From NCBI GenBank assembly GCA_013041945.1, contig JABDRC010000352.1, positions 1 through 11,478 of the forward strand: a stretch of DNA of 11,478 nt, in the 5' to 3' direction. Below, piece by piece: positions 6,993 through 11,478 of the stretch. Origin of the DNA: Halobacteria archaeon (lineage in GTDB: Bacteria; Pseudomonadota; Gammaproteobacteria; UBA9214). Positions within the stretch are counted from its first letter, which is position 1. Every line of letters begins with the position of its first letter. The translations under genes and the position numbers were made by a program. The notes beneath the pieces are model-generated. The model worked only from the letters and a program-made list of their open reading frames with translations, made no database searches and was not told where the DNA came from.

Positions 6993-8138
6993 ATGCACAA
7001 GCGTTTGTTTTGTCTGGTTTTAACCGTATTCTTCACAGCATTTTACAGCGCCGCCCAGGCCGCCCCCCTGCCCATCCCGAAAGCCCCGTCGACCGGCGCA
7101 AAGTCGTTTGTCATCATGGACTTCGACAGCCAGCGCGTGATCGCCGAGGAGAAGTCGGATCAGTCGGTGGAGCCGGCCAGTATCACCAAACTGATGACCG
7201 CCTACGTGGTGTTCAATGAACTCGCCTCCGGCAACATCGCGCTCACCGACCTGGTGACGATCAGCGAGAAGGCCTGGCGCACGCCCGGTTCACGCATGTT
7301 CGTCGAGGTCGGCAAGCAGGTTTCGGTGCAGGACCTGCTGCTTGGCATGATCGTGCAGTCCGGCAATGATGCCACCGTGGCACTGGCCGAATATATTGCC
7401 GGCAGCGAGGACACCTTTGCCGCGCTGATGAACAAGACCGCGGAGGAGATCGGCCTCAAGGGCAGCCACTTCGCGAACTCCACCGGCCTGCCCGACGAGA
7501 ATCACCACATGACGGCCTGGGACATCGCCCACCTGGCAAGCATCGTCATCGAGCGCCACCCTGAATACTACAAGTGGTACTCGCAGAAGGAATATACCTT
7601 CAATGACATCACGCAATACAACCGCAACAAACTGCTGTGGCGCGACGACAGCGTGGACGGCATCAAGACCGGTCACACCGACTCTGCCGGCTATTGCCTG
7701 GTCACGTCGGCAAAAAAAGACAAAATGCGGCTGATTACCGTGGTGCTGGGCACCGGCAGCGAGAATGCTCGCGCCGACGCCAGCCAGGCGCTGCTGAACT
7801 ATGGATTCCGTTTCTTCGAGACGCACAAGCTGTACGATGCAGGCACCTCACTGGCCAGTTCACGCATCTGGAAAGGCAGCAGCGACGCTGTCCCGCTGGG
7901 ACTCGACCGTATCCTGTACGTCACCATCCCGCGCGGCCAGTATGAAGCGCTGGATGCATCGATGAAAATCGACAACCGCATCATGGCACCGGTCAGCGCC
8001 GGCACACCGCTCGGCAGCGTGCAGGTGCGTCTCGGCGAAGACATCGTGGCCGAGCAGCCGCTGGTCAGCCTGCAGGATGTTGCCGAGGGATCTTTCTGGC
8101 AACGCATCACCGACGAAGCCCTGCTGTACTTCGAATAG
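6993..8138 (+). CDS. dacA: D-alanyl-D-alanine carboxypeptidase (PBP5/6 family)
   Basis: This penicillin-binding enzyme removes the terminal D-alanine from pentapeptide stems and so limits cross-linking. I start it at ATG 6993 (381 residues) because AGGA at 6984-6987 precedes it and a clean Sec signal peptide follows, ending AAQA before APLP. An in-frame TTG at 6927 would add 22 unlikely residues. Peptidase S11 motifs are S63-I-T-K66 (PASITKLM), S123-G-N125 (VQSGNDATVALAEYIAGSE), and K225-T-G227 (DGIKTGHTDSAG). A C-terminal beta-rich domain (about 280-360) follows. The last residues, GSFWQRITDEALLYFE, could form the membrane-associating amphipathic helix but are shorter than in E. coli PBP5. 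Eleven bases separate it from dat. It might be named dacC in other schemes. Confidence 0.94.
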   Translation: MHKRLFCLVLTVFFTAFYSAAQAAPLPIPKAPSTGAKSFVIMDFDSQRVIAEEKSDQSVEPASITKLMTAYVVFNELASGNIALTDLVTISEKAWRTPGSRMFVEVGKQVSVQDLLLGMIVQSGNDATVALAEYIAGSEDTFAALMNKTAEEIGLKGSHFANSTGLPDENHHMTAWDIAHLASIVIERHPEYYKWYSQKEYTFNDITQYNRNKLLWRDDSVDGIKTGHTDSAGYCLVTSAKKDKMRLITVVLGTGSENARADASQALLNYGFRFFETHKLYDAGTSLASSRIWKGSSDAVPLGLDRILYVTIPRGQYEALDASMKIDNRIMAPVSAGTPLGSVQVRLGEDIVAEQPLVSLQDVAEGSFWQRITDEALLYFE

Positions 8139-8149
8139 ACGGCTTCCCG

Positions 8150-9013
8150 GTGGCCACAGCCTACCTCAATGGCACCTTCCTGCCGCTTGCAGAGGCGACG
8201 GTCCCGGTACTCGACCGCGGCTTCCTGTTCGGTGATGGCGTCTACGAGGTCATTCCCGTCTATGGCGGACGCCTGTTTCGCCTGGCCCATCATCTCAAGC
8301 GCCTGAAAAACAGCCTGGCGGGGCTGCGCATGCCGAATCCCATGAGCGACGCCGAATGGGAAACGATGCTCGCCGAACTGGTTGCGCGTAACGACGGGCC
8401 CGACCAGGCCGTGTATCTGCAGGTCACGCGCGGCGTCGCGGCAAAACGCGATCATGCCTTCCCGGAGGTCGTCCGGCCAACCGTGTTTGGCATGAGCAAC
8501 GAGGTGAGCGTCAACCGCGACACTGCCGCTGAGCAGGGCATCAAGGCGATTACACTCGACGACATCCGCTGGTCGCTGTGCAACATCAAGGCCATCACGC
8601 TGCTGCCCAACGTATTGCTGCGCCAGCAGGCCATCGAGGCAGATACCGCCGAGGCCATTCTCATCAACAATGACCTGGCGATCGAGGGTGCGGCCAGCAA
8701 CCTGTTTACCGTCAGGAACGGCCTGTTGATCACGCCACCGAACAGCAACGCCCTGCTGCCTGGCATCACCCGCGACCTGGTGCTGGAACTGGCCGCCAAC
8801 CACGGCATACCCTTCCGCGAGGCCGATATCCCGGCCACTGACCTCTACCGCAGCGATGAAATCTGGCTTACCAGCTCCACACGCGAAATATCGCCGGTCA
8901 TCCAGCTCAACAGTACATCGGTTGGCGAGGGCAAACCGGGGCCACTGTGGCACAGGATGATTGTGCTGTACCGGGAGTACACGGATGCAGTCCGGCGTGG
9001 TGAGGCCGGCTAA
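8150..9013 (+). CDS. dat: D-amino-acid aminotransferase (class IV PLP enzyme)
   Basis: This 287-residue fold-type IV PLP enzyme most likely moves the amino group between D-alanine and 2-oxoglutarate or other keto acids. Family blocks are LDRGFLFGDGVYEVIPVYGG (21-40), the Schiff-base lysine K147 in CNIKAITLLPNVLLRQQ, EGAASNLF (179-186) and LLPGITRDL (202-210). R100-D-H102 in KRDHAFP matches the R-x-H motif that binds the substrate carboxylate in D-amino-acid aminotransferases (R98/H100 in the Bacillus enzyme), which argues against IlvE or aminodeoxychorismate lyase. The start is GTG 8150, with no strong ribosome binding site and only 11 bases after dacA, so coupling is likely. In many proteobacteria dacA-dat is followed by a DUF493 gene and lipB; these are absent here. 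Confidence 0.9.
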   Translation: MATAYLNGTFLPLAEATVPVLDRGFLFGDGVYEVIPVYGGRLFRLAHHLKRLKNSLAGLRMPNPMSDAEWETMLAELVARNDGPDQAVYLQVTRGVAAKRDHAFPEVVRPTVFGMSNEVSVNRDTAAEQGIKAITLDDIRWSLCNIKAITLLPNVLLRQQAIEADTAEAILINNDLAIEGAASNLFTVRNGLLITPPNSNALLPGITRDLVLELAANHGIPFREADIPATDLYRSDEIWLTSSTREISPVIQLNSTSVGEGKPGPLWHRMIVLYREYTDAVRRGEAG

Positions 9014-9034
9014 TACGCACAATTCTGCAAGTCA

Positions 9035-9439
9035 ATGACGGTTGCACTCATCAAGGGAGCGGGCATCTGGGTTTTGATCATGCTGGCAGCCATTGCGAAT
9101 GGCGTGGTTCGCGAAACGGCACTGGACCCCCTGCTCGGCACCACACTGGCGCTACCGGCCAGCGGCCTCCTGTTATCACTGATAATATTCGGCATGAGCT
9201 GGCTGTGTATTCCACTGATAGGTCGTGCCGGCATGCCGGTCTGGCTGGCCATCGGCATGCTGTGGGTCATGCTGACACTGGCATTTGAATACCTGTTCGG
9301 CTACTTCGTAGCAGGCATGTCCTGGCGTGAAATCAGCGGAGTATTCGACGTATCCTCGGGCAACCTGTTTTTCCTGGCGATACTTGCAGCCGCGTTGTCG
9401 CCCTGGCTGGCAGCCAGGCTGCGCGGACGGGTCAACTGA
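9035..9439 (+). CDS. Small four-helix membrane protein of unknown function
   Basis: I do not recognise a named family for this 134-residue protein. It has four hydrophobic segments, at about residues 7-24, 41-62, 67-88 and 110-128, and almost no soluble part. Polar motifs inside or beside the helices stand out: NGVVRE (22-27), FEYLFG (84-89) and MSW (95-97). They look conserved in kind and could mark a functional site, though I cannot test that. It starts at ATG 9035, 21 bases after dat, with a weak ribosome binding site, and ends 16 bases before the HopJ gene. It therefore probably belongs to the same transcript. The composition matches its neighbours, with no sign of recent transfer. Confidence 0.75.
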   Translation: MTVALIKGAGIWVLIMLAAIANGVVRETALDPLLGTTLALPASGLLLSLIIFGMSWLCIPLIGRAGMPVWLAIGMLWVMLTLAFEYLFGYFVAGMSWREISGVFDVSSGNLFFLAILAAALSPWLAARLRGRVN

Positions 9440-9455
9440 ACGATTGCCTGCCAGC

Positions 9456-9800
9456 ATGACGCTCGACGCCTTTATCCGTCAGCTCGAGTCCAGGCCGGAA
9501 AGTATCGCCTTCGACCAGACCATCAGCCTCATCGACTCACTGTACGACTTCACCCCGACGGCATTCCGCAACGGCACGCAGCACAACGACGCCGGAGAAA
9601 ATACCGGCTCCTGCAAGATCCTGGCGTTCGCACAACTCAACGGGCTGTCAGAGGCCGGAACCCTTGCCTGTTTCGGGCACTACTATCGCGATGATGTCCT
9701 CGGTGATCCTGCCGGCAGCGGTCATGCCAATATCCGCGAGTTCATGCGGCATGGGTGGCCCGGCGTGCACTTTGCAGCGTTCCCACTGAAGCCAAAATAG
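9456..9800 (+). CDS. HopJ type III effector family protein
   Basis: The 114-residue product from ATG 9456 matches the HopJ family throughout: DFTPTAFRNG (31-40), GSCKILAFAQLNGLSEAGTL (51-70), YYRDDVL (76-82) and NIREFMRHGWPGV (92-104). The family is named after a Pseudomonas syringae effector candidate, but close members occur in many free-living proteobacteria without type III secretion, and no secretion genes are near here. A housekeeping role is more likely, with function unknown. The frame stays open further upstream, to about 9327, but that part overlaps the preceding membrane-protein gene and is not family sequence. The ribosome binding site is weak. Confidence 0.85.
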   Translation: MTLDAFIRQLESRPESIAFDQTISLIDSLYDFTPTAFRNGTQHNDAGENTGSCKILAFAQLNGLSEAGTLACFGHYYRDDVLGDPAGSGHANIREFMRHGWPGVHFAAFPLKPK

Positions 9801-9842
9801 TGCTTCGGCTGTGGGCGCAGCATCAGTTTACTGCCTCACCGA

Positions 9843-9874
9843 CTGGTATTTACCAGGTGCTGCCAGGACAGCAC
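9843..9874. other. Two adjacent dyads in the gap after the HopJ gene
   Basis: The 137-base gap 9801-9937 has no gene. Two perfect dyads lie back to back: CTGGTA/TACCAG (9843-9856) and GTGCTG/CAGCAC (9857-9862 and 9869-9874, six-base loop). Neither is followed by a T-run, so an intrinsic terminator is not convincing. A weak -10-like TACAGT at 9906-9911 and GGAG near 9925 precede the next gene, which suggests a new transcription unit starts here. Confidence 0.35.
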
Positions 9875-9937
9875 AGACGGTTAAATGCCTGCCCTGACAT
9901 GCCGTTACAGTGTGGAACAGCTTAATGGAGAGTCCTC

Positions 9938-10489
9938 ATGCATATCGTTCTGGGTGTTCTGTCTGCCGTGGCCGGTGTCATCTGGGCGCTGGTGGCACTG
10001 CAGCGCTCGGGCTTCAGTGCAGCTTCACTGAATCCGTTCCTGTGGTACCGGCGTTCACAATGGCGCAAGAAATACGGTACCCACCCGCTGTATAACCTCG
10101 AGGACCCGATGGACGTGGCCGCAGTACTCATCCTGGGTACCGCCAAGTGCGAGGGCGAGATCAGTACCGGCCAGAAACAGGCCGTGCTCGGGTTGTTCGA
10201 GCAGGAATTCAAACTTGATCAGGACACCGCCTCCGACCTGTTGCTGGCCAGTGCACACCTGATTCGCGATGAGGTCTACCTGCTCGACCGGCTCGACCGG
10301 ATTCTTGAAAGAAGCAGAACGCGCTTCAGCCAGTCCCAGGCGGGTTCACTGCTTGCAATGATGACCCGTATCGGCACCCTGGAGTCGGCACTCAACGAGG
10401 AGCAGCGCAAGCTGATCGTGACGACCGAGCACTATTTCGAGAAATTATTCAGCCGCAAACAGCAGTGGAATCCTGAATCGACGCAGTGA
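9938..10489 (+). CDS. TerB-like protein with an N-terminal membrane anchor
   Basis: The 183-residue protein has one hydrophobic segment at about residues 4-22, a basic stretch (WYRRSQWRKKYG, 36-47), and an alpha-helical domain at about 58-165 resembling the TerB/DjlA N-terminal fold. It includes DPMDVAAVLILGTAKCEGEI (56-75) and DEVYLLDRLDRIL (111-123). TerB domains were named from tellurite resistance operons but occur in many unrelated proteins with unclear roles; no other ter genes are near. It starts at ATG 9938 after GGAG and is separated from the upstream cluster by a 137-base gap. Its TGA stop (10487-10489) is formed by the first bases of a REP repeat. TerB assignment rests on helix pattern and acidic motif and is moderately secure. 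Confidence 0.75.
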   Translation: MHIVLGVLSAVAGVIWALVALQRSGFSAASLNPFLWYRRSQWRKKYGTHPLYNLEDPMDVAAVLILGTAKCEGEISTGQKQAVLGLFEQEFKLDQDTASDLLLASAHLIRDEVYLLDRLDRILERSRTRFSQSQAGSLLAMMTRIGTLESALNEEQRKLIVTTEHYFEKLFSRKQQWNPESTQ

Positions 10490-10519
10490 TCTGTTCGCGG
10501 ACAACGTCCGCTCCTACAG
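10487..10519 (-). repeat. REP unit 1 (GTAG type)
   Basis: This 33-base unit is identical to unit 3 at 10566-10598. On the - strand it begins TGTAGGAGCGGAC, with the GTAG tetranucleotide at 10517-10514 and a stem GCGGAC/GTCCGC (10497-10502 and 10506-10511) around AAC. These are the marks of REP sequences mobilised by RAYT transposases in Pseudomonas and relatives. It supplies the TGA stop of the TerB-like gene. Confidence 0.8.
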
Positions 10520-10532
10520 GTGCTTTTATTGG

Positions 10533-10560
10533 TGTAGGAGCGCAGGCATGCGCGAATTCC
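10533..10560 (+). repeat. REP unit 2 (inverted relative to units 1 and 3)
   Basis: This unit shares the head TGTAGGAGCG and the tail GCGAA with units 1 and 3 but lies on the + strand. Its stem is GCGCA/TGCGC (10540-10544 and 10549-10553) around GGCA, so the palindrome differs while the GTAG head (10534-10537) is kept. Together with unit 3 it forms a REPIN-like pair with GTAG at both outer ends (10534-10596). Confidence 0.7.
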
Positions 10561-10565
10561 CCGGT

Positions 10566-10598
10566 TGATCTGTTCGCGGACAACGTCCGCTCCTACAG
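10566..10598 (-). repeat. REP unit 3 (identical to unit 1)
   Basis: This is an exact 33-base copy of unit 1, shifted by 79 bases, with stem GCGGAC/GTCCGC around AAC. Its GTAG head (10596-10593 on the - strand) contains the TAG stop codon of the SulA/ImuA-like gene. The stem could also act as a 3' end structure for the convergent transcripts. Confidence 0.8.
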
Positions 10599-11189
10599 TG
10601 CAATACCCGACAGGGCCTCGCCGCGGCCGTTGACGCGATACACGGCACGGCCACCTTCGCTGACTTCCACCCTGAGACGGACATCCACGCCGGACGGATG
10701 GGTGGCGAGACTTGCATAACGGAACAGGAGACACAGTGATTTGCCGTGCTCAGCCGCCTTCTGCAGGCGCTTGTCCATCAACTCGGTGTCGCATCCCGGC
10801 CAGGCCAGCAAGGCCGCACAATCGCCGCTGCGCAACATGGACTCCACTGTCCACAGGCCGCTGCGCCCCGGGTGCGGATTGACCTGCAGCACCCGGCTGG
10901 CGTTGATATCCCGGTCGGTGAATACGGCCGCCCGCGATGGCAGCGGCGGCGTGACCAGGGTGATCCAGCGACCCTGCAGGCTCAGCCGCCGCAGGACCGG
11001 CATGACCAGGTCGATGGCTTCGGCGTGATCGTCCGGCACGATCAGTTCGACCACGCCGCCCTTCGGCCAGCCACCACCGGGCAACATGTCATCCAGCTCC
11101 TGACAGCCGCTCGTTGTAACCAGTGATGATCCACAGGCCGACTGATGATCTGCGGCATTGAGGTGATGCAATTGCCTGGCTGTATTCAT
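10593..11189 (-). CDS. SulA/ImuA-like SOS protein downstream of lexA
   Basis: This 198-residue protein has the RecA-related fold shared by SulA and ImuA. The N-terminal MLPGGGWPKGGVVELI (35-50) is typical of ImuA. The part from about 59 to 155, with QGRWITLVTPP (72-82), WTVESMLRSGDCAALLAWPG (113-132) and AAEHGKSLCLLFR (145-157), resembles SulA, including the TVESM block of the E. coli protein. No Walker A GKT/GKS follows the glycine-rich loop. SulA blocks FtsZ polymerisation after DNA damage; ImuA serves ImuB-DnaE2 mutagenesis, and neither imuB nor dnaE2 follows here. Its ATG (11189-11187) overlaps the lexA stop by one base (TAATG), so the two are co-transcribed and presumably LexA-controlled. 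I leave the symbol open between sulA and imuA. Confidence 0.8.
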   Translation of the reverse strand: MNTARQLHHLNAADHQSACGSSLVTTSGCQELDDMLPGGGWPKGGVVELIVPDDHAEAIDLVMPVLRRLSLQGRWITLVTPPLPSRAAVFTDRDINASRVLQVNPHPGRSGLWTVESMLRSGDCAALLAWPGCDTELMDKRLQKAAEHGKSLCLLFRYASLATHPSGVDVRLRVEVSEGGRAVYRVNGRGEALSGIAL

Positions 11190-11478
11190 TACTCGATCTC
11201 CTTGCGCAGGATGCCGACTCCCAGGCCCTCGATGGCCAGGTCCTGCTCGCGCAGGTCGACACGGATGGGTTCATAATCAGGATTCTCGGGCAGCAGGCGC
11301 ACGATGGACCCGCGTTGCCGAAAACGCTTGACGGTAACCTCGTCGTCCAGTCGCGCGACGACGATCTGGCCGTTTTCCGCCCGGCGGGTACGGTGCACGG
11401 CCAGCAGATCACCGTCATGTATACCGATGTCGCGCATGCTGTCACCGGTGACACGCAGAAGATAATCCGCGCGCGGGT
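11189..11478 (-). CDS. lexA: LexA repressor, C-terminal part (partial)
   Basis: The last 95 residues of LexA are visible; the N-terminal winged-helix DNA-binding domain and cleavage site lie beyond the right edge. This is the self-cleaving S24 peptidase domain of the SOS repressor. The catalytic serine is in VTGDSMRDIGIHDGDLLAVH and the catalytic lysine in DDEVTVKRF. Their spacing of 37 residues equals that between Ser119 and Lys156 in E. coli LexA. The blocks LLPENPDYEPI and IEGLGVGILR near the end also fit. The next gene overlaps its stop codon. Its promoter and expected SOS box are outside the window. Confidence 0.96.
   Translation of the reverse strand, partial: PRADYLLRVTGDSMRDIGIHDGDLLAVHRTRRAENGQIVVARLDDEVTVKRFRQRGSIVRLLPENPDYEPIRVDLREQDLAIEGLGVGILRKEIE

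Noticed and set aside
9885..9912. Possible LexA box (CTG...CAG) before the TerB-like gene.
   Set aside because: The gap between CTG and CAG is 11 bases, not the 10 of the standard SOS box, and the inner bases do not fit.
9938..10489. Tellurite resistance operon.
   Set aside because: Only a TerB-like domain is present. No terA, terC, terD or terZ is nearby, so resistance is not supported.
10487..10598. CRISPR array (33-base exact repeats).
   Set aside because: Only two identical units exist, a third is inverted, and there are no uniform spacers or cas genes. REP units explain it better.

Overview
The window looks like a chromosomal segment from a GC-rich gammaproteobacterium. The gene set (mreBCD, mrdA-rodA, mltB, rlpA, dacA, dat), the strong likeness of each protein to Escherichia/Pseudomonas-type families as I remember them, and GTAG-type REP sequences support this. 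Nothing in the sequence fixes a genus; a Chromatiales or Ectothiorhodospiraceae-like lineage is only a guess. No plasmid, phage or transposase gene is visible.

Layout: bases 1-138 are the 3' end of mreB. A 345-bp gap (139-483) then holds a strong -10 box, two diverged 69-bp repeat copies, several hairpins and a 21-nt dyad just before the mreC ribosome binding site. From about 484 to 9013 all genes run on the + strand: mreC, mreD, mrdA (PBP2), rodA, mltB, rlpA, dacA and a D-amino-acid aminotransferase (dat). mreC-mreD and mrdA-rodA overlap by ATGA. Next come a small four-helix membrane protein, a HopJ-family protein and, after a 137-bp gap, a membrane-anchored TerB-like protein. The last two genes run on the - strand towards them: lexA (cut by the right edge) and a SulA/ImuA-like gene. 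A cluster of three REP units lies between the convergent genes.

Function: MreBCD, PBP2 and RodA form the elongasome core, which builds lateral-wall peptidoglycan. MltB and RlpA are lipoprotein lytic transglycosylases that cut glycan strands. DacA trims pentapeptides and releases D-alanine, and Dat could recycle D-alanine into central metabolism. LexA and the SulA/ImuA-like protein form a separate SOS module.

The protein-coding part is mostly a conventional wall-growth locus. The unusual material is in the non-coding DNA: the lack of any ordinary start codon for the conserved mreC N-terminus, the paired 69-bp element beside it, and a REPIN-like array that supplies the stop codons of both convergent genes.
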